DNA of 64,000 bases. It comes from Lytechinus variegatus. Its lineage: Eukaryota; Echinodermata; Echinoidea; Temnopleuroida; Toxopneustidae. The notes below the pieces were generated by a model. It saw only the letters and a list, made by a program, of their open reading frames with translations, ran no database searches and was not told the DNA's origin. The first letter of the stretch is position 1. Every line of letters begins with the position of its first letter. Positions 33,892-48,700 of the stretch are shown piece after piece. The position numbers and the translations under genes are program-made. The DNA is taken from assembly GCF_018143015.1 (NCBI RefSeq), contig NC_054749.1, positions 34,905,000 to 34,968,999 of the forward strand, written 5' to 3'.

Positions 33892-36094
33892 TATTATTTT
33901 CAATTAAAGATAAATCTATTTTAGTTAAAGGCTTTCCAAATAGAATAGAATACCATTGATTATGACCAGGTCCGTTAGATAATTATGATTTGGTCATGTT
34001 TTTTTTTGTTTCAAGTACAGGGGACATTAAATGTTAATAATCTTTCCGATGAGCAAGGTTGTCCATTTAAACGTGAAACGTAGATCATTTCAAAGACAAA
34101 GTGATCAGGTAACAGGGGCGGTTACAGGTGATTTGCGGGGGAAGGGGAAAGATTTCCTAAATGTGACTTCTTAGCTCTCAAACAAAGAAAAAAGGTATAG
34201 AATATTTACACGACCTTGTACACTCTTTAGAAGAAACGTTTTACTTTAACTTCCACCTTTTCCCTTTTTCCTCTCCCCCTGTTCGCTTCCCTGTGGATAC
34301 TCCCTTGGATTTGCCTATGTTGAATCCTCTTACATCACCATCGCTATTGTACTCCAGACTCTGGAGTTGCGCAAACTCCATGCAGTCATCATATTAATCA
34401 TGTCACAAACCGGTAATCACAAGACATGCATCCCAAATCTAAGAAGCCTCAATGACATTCCAATGCTGACCATGATCATTCGAAAGAAGTGAAAGATAGA
34501 CCCACCTGTACTATTCTCTTACTCAACCTCAACCTATCATTTATTTACAATACATCATCATACAACAATCTACTGAAGGAGTCTGATCCTCAATGTAACA
34601 ATATAGCTTCAATAATCAAACCCAAAGTTCGTTTGAACTACCGTGAATCCATGTTAAGTACTACATCTATACTTAAGAACTCCTTACTTGTCCGTAAGTA
34701 AGAGATGTATGTATACCTTTACCTGAATCTTTCGTATCGCTTTATATTTTTATAACACCGATTGGGAAAGGAATAGGGAGGATTTTTTCGTTTTCACTTT
34801 AAAGAATGTAATAAATTATCTTGTAAATGATTCGCGAATAATAAAGATAAATCGGTGATTGGTGATTGCTTTTAAAAACGCGTGTTTTTTTTTTTTAGAA
34901 TCCATATCATAATGGTGTTATATATAATATACTTTGAATACTAAGTGATATTTACACCTGAAAAATTTCGGAATACCGTGTGAGTAAAAAAAAAGACACC
35001 TTACAAATCAACGATTCAAGGTTACAATGTGCCATGAACATCATAAAACATGGCCTGAAAAAGTATTTAAAAGATGATTTGATACCATATAATTTGTGGT
35101 ATATGTCCACGCGTAGATAATAAGGAGGTATAATTCTGCAATGTAATGTAAAATTCGATTTGCCCCAAAATAATTAAGGCATATCTTCCATGATTGAATC
35201 CAGATGGCAATGATGTTCGCAGACCTCCTTTCAGTGAAATTAACTTGTTATTTGTTACTAAAAAGTGTTTTGTCACTGCTGAGGAGGATCAGAGTTCATT
35301 TGCTCGATACGTTGAGACCATCAGTTCTTCTAAGAAATATTATCAGAAAGGGTACAATATGTTACATGGTGAAACCGAAAACTTTGTCATCTGAAAAGTG
35401 TTCATCAAAAAGTTCTTATTTTAATTATTGTTCTGTTTTACGATTAATTTTACTGCCACTCTTCTATGATTATTGGCATCTTGGTTCATTCATCGCAGCC
35501 ATGTTTTACTTTGGTCAAAATAAAAATTTACATCACAGGAAATAATACCTACTGATTATCTAAGCGTAAACTTATACATGTACATAATATACGGTATCAT
35601 GTTTTCATATTTTTCCTTAAATTGTAAGGTGTCAATTTTTTACTCACAAATTACATGGCATATATAGATCTATAAAAAGCTATGAAAGCATTTGAGCTCA
35701 GTTGAATACTGGTTTAAGGCCGATGCTCTATCTTTCCCTACCCATTTAATCATTGTCGTTAATATGGTTGGAGGTGTTACGCAGTGATATAATAATATCC
35801 CAGGAAAATATTACAGAATACAGTACAAAGAATACCTTCGCATAATACACAATACAATCATATTTTTGAAAGTAGACGTATTGCCTGAAGCATATTTATT
35901 TGAGAGGGGAAGATTTGGGGTTATACTGAGACGACGAAAAAAGAAAGAAAGATGATCACATGTAAACACTGTCTTTGTCTCATCTTCATTTCCCCACTTT
36001 ATCCTTCATTTCTGTATACTATCAAATGTTAATGGGAGATCAAATAAGTTTTCAACTGGGACTTGAATGTTTCTGTCGATGAAATTTGGCGTAT
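33892..36094. other. Spacer DNA, no gene seen
   Basis: Several short open frames, none recognisable. AT-rich, with some homopolymer runs. Confidence 0.4.
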
Positions 36095-36297
36095 TTAGAT
36101 AGCCAATTGATTCCATAGCTTTGGTCTTATAACAGAGAATGCATGGTCCCTTTTTTGTCCCCACCCTCTATTGGCAAAAGTCGGATTCGCCCTTGTGACT
36201 TGTGCACACACACGGACAAAATGTTGTGCCCACCCCCTTAAAAAACAATAACCCCCTAGTGCCCCCCAGGAAAAAATCCTAGCTACGCCACTGGTAC
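36095..36297. repeat. Dispersed repeat fragment ending CTAGCTACGCCACTGG
   Basis: CCCCACCCTC and CCCACCCCCTT stretches and the terminal phrase AGCTACGCCACTGG are typical of degraded dispersed repeats. The minus-strand frame here is a by-product. It abuts the left edge of duplication copy 2. Confidence 0.45.
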
Positions 36298-36303
36298 TCA
36301 TGT

Positions 36304-36306
<3 letters not shown>

Positions 36307-36343
<37 letters not shown>

Positions 36344-36345
36344 TG
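36307..36345. repeat. (GA)n microsatellite
   Basis: AGAGAGAG run followed by a G run. The copy-1 site has only a short GA stretch and a longer G run. Confidence 0.9.
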
Positions 36346-37018
36346 GATATAAATTTAAATGGGAAAAAGGAACATTTGCATACGAAGAGTTAGTACAAAA
36401 CAGTTGAATTTATTTTCATGCTTAATGATAATAACTCAAAAAAGTAATTACATTTTTGTGGAGGTAAAAAACCACACAATACAATAAAACACAGCTTTAA
36501 TCTTTCAAATTATGATCATATTTTCACTCCACAGAAAGTACTTAATGATTATTTCAGCAGTAATCCACATTACAATGTATAATATATATATATGAAGTCA
36601 ATGTAGATGAGGCTATTAATATGTCTATGGTTCAACAAGTGGTTTGACTGTTGGAAATAGGAGTGATATAGAGATTGAAATTGAAAGGCGAGAAAGAGAA
36701 AGAAGATAGTAAGAAGTGTCTCTATTCATACAAGGTTAAAATCTTAAAATGACTAAAATGTATGCAAGGCGCCGTCCTACAAAGAGTTGTGATTGATCTG
36801 ATCAACTATGGCAAGCCAACTGTGTCAACATCTAAAAAACATTTTGTTCAGAGTGTTTTCGACATGTATATAGTTATTCATACATTCATAGTTTTCATGA
36901 AAATTCAGTGTGCTTCTCTGATTTGTCTTCAAAGGAAATTTCCTTTAGGGGGAAAAATATGAGATGGATTTCCATTTAGTTTGAGGTTAATTGGATCAAC
37001 TCTTTGTAAGACGGGGCC

Positions 37019-37236
37019 TACACTGCAAAACTCCGGTGTTGATTTAACACCAGCCCGGAATCTATACATGACCACACCTGAGAAGTATTGAAACAACACC
37101 AGTTTGGAATCAAACCGATGCTGTTTTTATCCTAATTGGTGTTAGACCAAACCGAAACTGGTGTTGATAAACACTTTTCTGGTGTGGACATATATAGATT
37201 CCGGGCCGGTGTTAAATTAACACCAGTGTTTGCAGG
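37019..37236. mobile_element. Palindromic MITE, GGTGTT/AACACC type (copy 2)
   Basis: Counterpart of 8150-8371 at the same place in the duplication: TACACTGCAAAACTCCGG at left, CACCAGTGTTTGCAGG at right. Confidence 0.8.
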
Positions 37237-39555
37237 TTTATCGTTTCTCAGTCAGGCAGTTCTTTCAGGACATTCAGAACCAGACTACTCTGATTTATTT
37301 GTATCACCATGATCATACAAACCTTAATTCAAGAATTAGTCTGATAAAATCACTGATTCTCAGAATTAGAAGGTAAATTCATTATTTATATGACACACCT
37401 CATAATTTGAACCCCATTTTGGAGTTACTGTACTGCTATTTACCATCAATAATTGCCTCAAATATTATATTTGACCATTTAGATGATTGGATTACTCCAA
37501 AATCCAACTCCTTATTCACTCCTTAAAATATAAAAAGTTTCAGACATCAAACAAAATGTTTGAATCACTTATATATCATCTGTCACTTATAAAATTAAAT
37601 GATAAACTATACATAGTATCATTAAAAGAAACTATTGTCTGACAAACTATGGTAATTTTGTTGGTTTCTGTTATTGTTACGTAGTGATATTCATTTTTGT
37701 TTACATCAAGAAATCTATGATGCTTTATGCTTGCATGAACATACTAGTAATTATCTAGGGTAAGTTAAGATTCATATGATGATGAATTTCTGTTCAATAA
37801 GAATTAAGATGTAAACGGCAACAAGGCGGTGATATTTAAGTTTATATGTCCAACATCATTCTTTATACAATAAGTAAAGATGAGGAAATATACAACTTTA
37901 TTAACTGATTTTCCGTTTGTCCTCTCTCCCCAAGTTATACATAATATACGCCACCAGAGTAATTATACGTCAACATTGATATACATTTTCATCTTCATGA
38001 AACTAGTACACGTACGTGACGTCATAATGACGCAGTCACGAAATTGAAATTCCAGCATGTACAAATTGTTCAATATTTCGAGTACATATTTCAGATTTAT
38101 TAGGATGACAATTTATTCTTAACATCTATGTACAGCATTTTTGTGCTTTAATAAACTTCTCATTCAAACGAGATTCTAAAAATGAAAGAAGTATGTGATT
38201 TTTTTCTTCATAATTATTCACAGTATGTGATGTTACTATGACCTATAAGACTATCACAACAAGTGTTATACTCTCAATATTATGATAGACGTAAATTTTT
38301 CCAATCTCTAATTCCGATACAAGCTTCGCTAATAAACATTAATTTGGCAAAGGTATGTTACCTTCTTCACGGAAAGAGAACACAAGACAAAAATCAAACC
38401 CAAATCGAAAACGTTCTCGAAATTTATTTTCATGATAATGATTTTGTGTTATTTGTCCTGTCAACTTCTCGCATTTTCAAATTTCCAATCGCATGAAGAT
38501 TAAGAATGAATTGTCAGAAGTCTTCTTCAGATTGTGAGATACTTAAATCGAAAATTTGATCGAGTTCGAATCCACTAAACATTGTTATGCGCTCTGCGAT
38601 AATGTATCCAACACTATTGTTTTCACATTAGGGGCGGTGCTAGATACATGTTTTATTTACCGAGCAAATGACTGCAATCTGCTTTTTTTTCCAAACCGAT
38701 GAGAAATACCATAATACGTTTGGTGTTTTTGCAATTATCGTGCAACGCTGATCAGAACTCTTTACAAAGTGCTAAGTTGACAAAAAAACATGAGAAAATA
38801 TTAGTTTAAGTAAACCAAGTGACATACCAAATACAGTCATGGTAATGGGCCACAAAATGGTTGCATGTGGACTATAATTTTCAATATCTAGACGATTTTC
38901 ATACTCCAGCACCAATAGTAATCAAGACAGTTAACCCCCCTCCCGCCCTGCAAAACATGGAAAGGTCTATGTACATCGATGCAATTCGTCCATTTCTTGA
39001 GATGAACAATATTCATTCATTCGTATCGTGTTCCCAGAGAAGGCATTCCACCATCAACTTGTATGCGTAAAGGCCGCCGCCCACCTTACGATTGGTCGAC
39101 GATCCGATTTTGGAACAAATCGCTTTTTCATTTTCTGAGAATAGAATGTGAATGAAACATCCGACGAGCAAAACAGAAGCTCTTATAATGACGTCACCTC
39201 CCAAGCTTTGTCAAAGTAGATTCAAAGTGATTTTAATAAGTAACACATCAATTTATGTACACATATCAGAAATGAAGTCTAAAGTAGTTATGGATCTCCT
39301 TTGATGAGAAATATCTAAATAGAACAATCCAATAATTATAAAGAAGGTATTTCGAATGGTAAGTTGGTTAATGTAAACATTGATGTCATGTAGACATGGT
39401 AGAGAGAAGCGGTAACGCAAAAAAATCAATGAATTGACTCTCATTCCAAGGATTTGACAGGGTTTTCACTCTCGCAAGTCCACCACTCTTAAACTTGCAG
39501 TTGCCCTATGTGGTGAAGAATGTCCAGATACAATTCATTCAATATCAAATCGCAT
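37237..39555. other. 3' flank of the Death-domain gene
   Basis: Nearly identical to 8372-10769. No coding region seen. It presumably includes the 3' UTR. Confidence 0.4.
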
Positions 39556-39767
39556 TCAGCGTAATTTTCTGACAAAAGAATCTAGGCCAGGACTTTCTGG
39601 ATAGTAGCAGAGTTTGGCATCGGATGTGTTGAGATCTTCCGCAAGAGCGACGAAGCCCGCCAATTTATAAGCAGTAGGCTGCGTTCGTTCGAATTGCTGG
39701 AGATTGATTGTAAGAATTTCCTGACTGCATTCGAAGTCGTGTACGATCACGGCCACGCGATCCTTAC
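39556..39767 (-). CDS. Exon 7: second alpha/beta domain, second half
   Basis: Acceptor TACTTACAG ends at 39768. Completes Gly588, then KDRVAVIVHDF, LAGFVALAED, LDSFVRKLR and TGA. Almost identical to copy-1 10981-10770. Confidence 0.88.
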
Positions 39768-42700
39768 CTGTAAGTAAAATATGCAATGTTACGATAGAGT
39801 TTAAAGAAAATCTCAACTTCGGATTTTTAAAAAAATTAGTACTGGATTTAAACAAGTTTGATAATACAACAAATAGATTGAGGATTATCAATCAGTAAAT
39901 CAATGCAACCTCGTGAATGATTAATCTTATTAAAGAGGAATTCAGAACACTGCTCGAATTTGTGATTATAAGTATCTTATTTTCATAATAAGGAAAATGA
40001 AATTATTGCCTGGAGAGAAATTGGCGTATTTTGTACAACTGCATGGGGTCGTTTCCTTAAGCTGTAATTCGTTGGTGACTTTAACATGTTTAAGAACGAC
40101 TGGTGATTCTCCTTTCTTGTGGTAAATAATACATGGATATTCATTTGCGATGGTTAAGCGCGTGAGAAAGGATCTCCAGTCGTTCTTCAAGTCGCTCTTA
40201 TCTTACGAACAGCTTTGTGACAAACGGTCCCCTGGTGTGACAGGCTCGACATGGATTTGCAGTCAATTTACAGGTTTGCGAAATTGCTTAATTACCACAG
40301 TAGATGTCGTCAAAGAATCCGATGGCAACCTTTCAGGTGCCATTGACTTGATGGCGGAACATTTTATCTTACATACATAATATTTTTATCTTACATACAG
40401 GGGTGGCGGAGCGAATTCAAGTGGGGGGGGGGGGGGAGGCAGGGGAAAATGGCACTATCTTAACTACCCCACATGGCTCATGAAACTTACGACTCGTAGG
40501 ATTATTCTTACAAGGAACGCCTCTGGCAGTGTCGCCTGCATTCCGAGACTCGATATAGCAGCAGTGCTGACTTTGAAAACAGCTATTGAATAATTATTCA
40601 CAAAGGAAAACATTCATATGATAATAATGTACGGTAATGTAATAATGTCAATTGATGCAAAATGACCTCTGACCATGATCGTGTGACCTAAAATGTGTAC
40701 TATAAATTTATACTCCCATTACCCTTATGTCTACATGTACGTTTCATGAACTAAATCCATAAGATATGATGCCAATTTTACAAATACCCCCAACACGGCC
40801 AGAGTTCATCGACCTAAATGAACTTTGATCTTGGTCATGTTCCTGAAACTCGCACAGGATATTCAGAGATACATGCATGGTTGCTCTTATGTCCAAGTTT
40901 CATGAACAAGATCCATAAACTTTTAAAGTTATGACGACAATTCCACAAAAACTCCCAACATGGCCAAAGTTTATTGACCCTAAATGACCGTTGACCTTCA
41001 TTGACCATGGGACCTGAAACTCGCACAGGATAATCAGGGATACATGGTTGCACTTATGTCCAATTACGTTTCATGAACTAGATCCATACACTTTTAAAGT
41101 TATGATGACAATTTCACAAATACCCCCAACATAGTCAAAGTTCGTTGACCCGAAGTGACCTTTGACCTTGGTCATGTGACCTGAAACTCTGGCAGGATCT
41201 TCAGTGATAAACCATTACCCTTATGCCTAATTTACATGAACTCGGTCTTAAATCTAAGTTATGAAATTTCAAAAACTTAACCTTCGTTATAATTTCGATA
41301 TTGATTCCCTTAACATTTCCTAAGTTCATTGACTTAAAAGGACCTTTGACCTTGGTCGTGTGACCTGAAACTCAGGCAGGATGTTCAGTACTACTTGAAT
41401 ACCCTTGTGTCCCATGTATCCAAGTTTCACATGTTTCATGAACTAGGTGAACTAGGATAATATACTTTCTAAGTTATGACGACATTTCATACACTTAACC
41501 TTGGTTAAGATTTCAATGTTGACGACGCCGCCGCTATCGGAAAAACGGCGCATATAGTCTCGCTCTTCTATGCAGACGAGGCCAAAGTATTGTAAACGCC
41601 GCTTGTTCCTGTCGACAACCGCATGGTATTCCTCGAGATATGTGAAATTCATCAATTTAAGAATCAGGAACACTTGTTCAACCGGAAACGCATCTGAACA
41701 TTTTTAACAAACTAAAAACAAAAGGGGCATTTATCAAAAGTTAATAAGTGCATTTAATAAGAGGCTAAATGTGATGAATTTCATTATCAAAAGAAAAGGA
41801 AGTAGCGAAAGGGGTAAATTGTACTTTGAAAGGGATTATTCGATTAAAGGATGCACTTGCAGAATGAAGCAGAACGCTAAATACAGGAACCGGACGCTCA
41901 TCTGGTACGAAAAGATATCTGATCTGAGGAATATGCACCTATGAGAATGCAAAGGGGCACTCGTTAACACATAAAACGGGTCCTTCTCATGTGAAAGGGG
42001 CACAGAACATGTTCGTGAGGAGCACTTTTCTTGGGTAAAAAGGGGCACTGATACGAGAAAGGGCACCTTTAAGAAGGCAAAGGGGCACTTGCAAACGACA
42101 TAAAACGGGTCGTTTTCAAGTATGAAAGGGGCACAGAACACGTTCGAGAGTGGGCAATTTTGGTAAAGACTGACCTAAAAGCCTCATGATGTCGACATGG
42201 TAAGATAATTTCTACAATGTATCTCGCTATGTTGACACATATTTGACTTGGAATATATCTCTTCGTGTAAAAATAAAAAGGCTAGTAAGCCAACTTGGTA
42301 AGAAAAAATATCTCTCCATCTCGGGAAGTCAATCGTCGCTTTAAAGTTTCAGTAGAATCCTGCACCAAAATAATTACCCTTTTTAAATTCTTAGGAATGG
42401 TTGGCGGGGTTAATCACATAAGGTGGTAGCAAAGATGTGTGGTACTGGATAATTGATAGAAATGGTTTTCGTGTTTTTGTTGGAAAGAACACCGAAGTGA
42501 TCCCCCTCTACCTTAAGTGGGCACAGTAAAAACTACGTGTCACAATTATTGCTTACCAAAAAGCTGATTGCAGTACTTTAGAAAAACGTTGTAAAGTGAG
42601 TTGGGAACATCAGTGATAGAGAATCCTCTGTTATTCACCGAATGGCAGAGGATCATGGCATCTCTTTTGCTTGCCTCTGAAGGAAACTTAAAGTCATCTA

Positions 42701-45700
42701 ATCCACTGAACGGCAGCTCTGTCTCCTTGATCTCACAAGAAGAGTAACATTGTTTCACCGAATTCTGAACCATTTCAGTGAGCCCTTTGATACTGTGGAG
42801 TCCATAGGATGTACAGATAAAGATGACAGGCTTGGATGATCTCGTTTGCATCCCAACGGAGAGACTTGAAGAAAATGTAGATGGCTTGATTTTTCGCTCC
42901 TCTAATTTAGACGTTGGTTTGCTGTTGTAGGTGACATTTTTGGGAACTGATGTTTGAGCTGTATGTGATGTTAACGGACATGTGGAAAGAAAGTTTTGTA
43001 CTTATCATGCATCATGTACTGCAAAATGCACTGACAGAGATATTGATTTCACAGAATATGATAGTGAAGTGGCTACCCTGGGTAAATATACCTCTATTAT
43101 TATTATTATTATAGTCGCGTTTTACCATTTTGTGTCTGGTAATCGAACGTAAATCACGTAGTTACCAACAATCATCAATTTGTGTAACAGGGATGACTCT
43201 CCTATATTAATGAATTATCTGATGATTAAAAAGTTACAATGCTCAACTATTTCTGATCAGACCGAAACAGATAAAGCTGTATGACAAATTCCTTTGTAGT
43301 TTAGGCCAAAGTGCTCTTGAAGTAAATTTCACGACAGCTCATGTTGAATATGGCACTCCTTTTACAGGTAGAATAAGAATGTCACTCAGAACGTGTCACA
43401 TGAATACAATCATCAGTGGCGTAATGAGCAAGCAAAAAAAAACAAGGGGGCTAGATCCGGCAAAATTTATTGAAAATTTTCGAGCGAGCAAAGACAAATG
43501 TCAGTTTTTGTGAAACTTCCAATTTTAATAATAATAATATATGTAATTTGTAATGCGCCAAATCCACTCGGCAGAATGCCCAAGGCGCAGTGAAAGAAGA
43601 AAGAAAGAACGAAAGAGAACAGGTACAAATATAATAGTAATAGATCCAGGAACAATTAAGAGTAAGAGGCATTGAATAGACGAGTCTTAAGGTAACGTTT
43701 AAAAGTATCAATGGACGTGCATTCACGGATTGTCAGGGGAAGACCATTCCATAGAACAGGGCCAGCATGCGCAAAAGCCCGAGCCCCCCATGTTTTAACG
43801 GATTTGGGAATAACTAGGGAACCGGAGTTTGATGAACGGAGGGACCTCACTGGAGTGTATTTGCTGAATTAGATTAATATTGTACTGTGGAGCGAGCCGT
43901 TAACTGCATGGAATACAAGGAGAAGGATTTTGAAGATGATGCGATCGTTGACCTTTAACCAATGAAGGGATTTCAGAATGGGTGTGATATGAACATATCT
44001 AGAATTTCAGAATGGGTGTGATTAGCACTCGTAATGAACAAATCTAGTGCTGTTAATAAATTAAGTGTAGATGGAAATATGGTTGAAGATACTCATTCTA
44101 TAGCAAATGAATTTAATTCATATTTCTCTCAAATTGGACCGAAGTTAGCTGGAAATATTATACCTGTAGAAAATTCGTTTAAGGACTTTTTGGATAAACA
44201 AAATGATAGTTCAATATTTCTTACTCCAGTTAATAGAAAAGAATTACTTGAGATTGTATCTAATTTGAAAGCAGAAAAGACACCCGGTTATGATGGTATT
44301 ACAAATAGAGTTGTGAAAAACATTATACATTCTCTTGCTGATCCTCTGCTTCATATATTTAATTTATCATTGCAGCTTGGTCAGGTCCCAAAGAAGATGA
44401 AAATAGCTAAAGTTATACCCATTTTCAAAAAGGGAGACCAATTGATTACTAGTAATTATCGCCCAATATCCTTGTTAACTTCGTTCTCAAAAATTCTTGA
44501 AAGGATAATTTATAAAAGGACAGTTGCTTTCCTTAAGAAATATAGTATTATATGTGATAATCAATTCGGTTTTAGAGAAAAACATAATACAACTCATGCT
44601 ATATTGACATTAATAAATAAAATATCTACTTCTTTTGACAATTCTGATCATACCGTAGGATTATTCCTCGACTTCTCAAAAGCGTTTGACACAATAGATC
44701 ATGAAATACTGTTATATAAGCTATCAAATTACGGTATCAGAGGGACAGCTTTACAATGGTTTAGGAGTTATCTTACTGATAGAATTCAGTTTGTTACAGT
44801 AAATGAATCAGAATCTCCAACAAGGCCAGTTTCCTGTGGAATTCCACAAGGTAGTATTCTTGGCCCTTTGTTATTTATACTTTATGTTAATGATATGAAA
44901 AATTCATCTCATGTTCTCTCATTTATTCTCTTTGCTGATGATTCCAATATTTTCTATACACATCATGATCCACATGTACTTGTGAGAACTATGAATACAG
45001 AATTTAAAAAAGTAACAAACTGGATTAAAGCCAACAAACTGTCACTGAATCTGCAAAAAACTAATTATATGCTTTTTAGTCATTTATTGAAACATCTACC
45101 GCATCAAATACTTTTAGATAATACTGAAATCAAAGAAGTGCAAACAACAAAATTCTTAGGTCTTACTATTGATAACAAGCTCACGTGGAATGCTCATATC
45201 AACAATATTTGCAAAACTGTGTCACGAAATATTGGAGTCATCAATAAGCTTAAAAACGTTCTTCCAGCACAGGCGCTATCCATGTTGTATTGTGCATTAA
45301 TCCTACCGTATCTTAATTATGGAATTCTGGCATGGGGTAATGCCTCTCAAACGAGACTAAATAAAGTCTTGCTACTTCAGAAAAAAGTAATGAGAATAAT
45401 ATGCAATATGTCCTTTAGATCTCATACGGATGAATTGTTTCGTCAGAAACGTATCCTTAAAGTCAATGACCTGTACCGCTTGCAACTATTCCAATTCATG
45501 TATCAGCTAGATAGAAATAGTGTACCTAATGTCTTACAAAAGAAATTTATGAGAAACAATACTTTACATTCATATAATACGAGACAATCAAACGACTATC
45601 ACCTACCTAAAAGTAGAACAGTATTTTCTAGCAAAACTATATTTTTCACAGGACCAAAACTCTGGAATTCTCTGGACAGAGAAATGAAAGAGGCAGCTAA

Positions 45701-48700
45701 TCTTAACCGATTTAAATTACTCATCAAAAAATTTCTTCTGAATTCTTATTGATTCAATCAAATATTTGTGAACTTCATACTTATCCACGGTAATATTGAT
45801 TATTTTAAAGTCAATATTTAATTTTGTATATAGTGTATATACATTTGTGTTACAGTGTTTATATCTATATAATTGTATAGAATTTTGCTGATTATTTTAC
45901 TCTATTTGTGTCATATTACCCTTGTATAAAGTTTTAATAGGGGGTCTACATTTTACAAGCACTGCTTTTTAGTAGGTCCCTCCACTTTTTTTCTTTTCAT
46001 TGTACGTTTCAGTCCTGCATGTGTTATGCATTTTTTTCATTGTAAACATGATTTATTACGAAATGTACTTTGATGATTGTGGAATATGAATTTATCAATA
46101 AAATAAATAAAATAAATAAACATGTTTTTTTAGATAGGGTGACCAAACGTGCTGCAGCGTTCTGGAGCTTTTGGAGTTTAGACAACTGGGTGTTGGGTAA
46201 ATTGTAAAGTAAGGCATTCCCGAAGTCAAGTCGTGAAGAAATCAGAGCATGAACCAATTTTTCAGTAGCAGATTTTGACAAATATTTCCTGATGAACTCA
46301 ATATTGCGGAGCTGATACCTTACAGACCTACAAATGTTGGTTATTTGATTTGACATAGACATTCCATAATCTAACATGACACCTAGGTTACGACACGTCT
46401 GGGACACATTACTAATACATCCCGAAAAAGAGACGGATGACAACTTGACCTTACTAAGTTGAGCCCTTGAACCAAATAGAAGGAACTCAGTTTTGGAGGG
46501 ATTCAGTTTCAATGAATGACTATTTTGTGACAGATTTTGACACAATATTCAGAAGATATCATATTTTACACTTCTCTCTTTCCTTTTCTTTTTTTTTGTT
46601 GGCGTGATTTTTTTTCCGGGGGGGGGGGGGGGGGGAGAAGCGCCCCAAAGTACCCCATCTGTACGTCACTGATAATCATCATCCAAAAATATAAAATGAT
46701 AGAATCAAGGGAGCATTCCATAAAATGCCTTGTCGGATGTTTTATCATTACGTATCCAACAGTCACCACACTAACAGAGCTTCTCAGCCAATCAAAATCA
46801 AGGAAAATGACAACTTTTTGGACAAAAACGTTGATGAAGCACTCTCCAGGGAATTCATGTATCTCACCTACAACAGAAGACTTGGAAGGAAGGGGTTTCT
46901 TGGAGGCATTCTCGAGGAACTTCACAAAGCTGTCCCAATCTTGATCTCTAATCTCCGGCTCTCCCTTATCCATCCTCCCACAGATCATAACCAGACCTGC
47001 GTTATCGAAGGTGGAGTATTGGCTTTGACGGAAAGAAGTCATTTTAACTGCCCTTACATCTTCCGCTTCTGGTGGGAAGTCGTGAGCCATGACAATGATT
47101 CTATCTTTTCCTGATAGAACACAAAATGAGAAAGAGATGCTTTTGTATCCCATTTCAATCAATGGATATTATATATTTAAAAACAAATCTTGAATAAGAT
47201 TTACTTTGCCTATATAAGCCTGTATCAAAAAGTACATGAGCTAAAATAAATCATTAACAGGGCATAAAGCAACGAGTAGATGCTTTCAAACTAGCTCGTT
47301 CTCACTGAACGCAATACGCATTATGTTGTGGATATTTTACTCAATACGTGTTATTTAGAATGTCATTCTCTTCATACTTTGACTCTTTGAACATTTCTTT
47401 CAAAGATTTTGTTTCAACTAATTTTAGACAAATATATTTATGGAAACCTCATAAATCACTTTTAACAACATCTTTATTCATATTGCTCGACACATGCATT
47501 CTTCTTATCAATTTCACATACCAAGTTTCTCATTGCTGTATTCGAAGAACTCGTCGTAGAGGGAGTCAGTCACGTTGGTGATGGAAAATTTCCTGTTCTC
47601 GATGGAATGACAGAGTACCATGATATCAACATCCTCCTTGAAGGTGTGGTCTTTTAGCCCACTGTACGGTAGCTGGTAGACCTTAACGGCTTCAATGAGA
47701 TTGGGACGACTACTCTGTAACGCTCTCAGTTTTGTCCTCAACCCCTCTATGATGGAAGGATCAGAGGATGTCATCAGGGTTACTGTCACCTTCCTTCCCT
47801 TAACATGCTTAAAGAAGGAAGTACTCCCAAATCCATGTTTAAACGTAACCGGGTCTGTAAAGGAAATGGGTTTGAGAGAAAAGCATCAAAACGGCGAAAT
47901 GTGTTTAACTGTTCGTTGATAATGTGCACAGGGACTGATGATGTTACTTAATTTCATAACTATAATGTAACAAACTTATGATCAAAGAATTTTTGAGCAT
48001 TTTGACTTTTTTTTAGGAAGACCAAAACTCATCAATTTGAATAAAGATTAAATCGCATTTTGTATCGATAGTGTTCTCTCATAGAATCATGATTGTCAAC
48101 CTGGCATCTAGAATGATTTAAAGGTCCTCTGTAGACTTCAGAAAAACTGTATGCTACCCAAAAGGAAAGTTAAGAAGACTTCAGAATTCTTTGTTTCCTG
48201 TCAAGATATTCACAATTCCTTGGAAATACAAAACAACGGAGCGCCTCTGGTGGTTTTGCCTGCATTACACGATTCAATACATTACAAACAACTATCGAAT
48301 AGTTAAAAAACACACTTAATAAATCAAGATGAGAAAATACTGTGTTCATTGACCAAAATGGACTCTGAAATCGATCACGTGACTTGAATCTCATGCAGGA
48401 TGTTCGGTGATATTTCAGTTATGATGGCAATTCAGCAAGCACCCCATCATGGCAAAAGTTCGTTATTGGCCCTGGTTCATGTGAGCGGCCTTGCACAAGA
48501 TGTTCGGTGATACTTGATTGTTCTTACATCCAAGCCTCTACTAGATCCATGAACATTTTATGTTCTGGCAATTCAACGAATTCCCCCAATATAGCTTCAC
48601 TGACGCTATCTCAGTAACCTCGGTCATGTGGCCTGAAACTCGTACAGGATGTTCGGTGAATATTGATTGCTCTATTATCCAGGGGGTGTTTCACAAAGAT

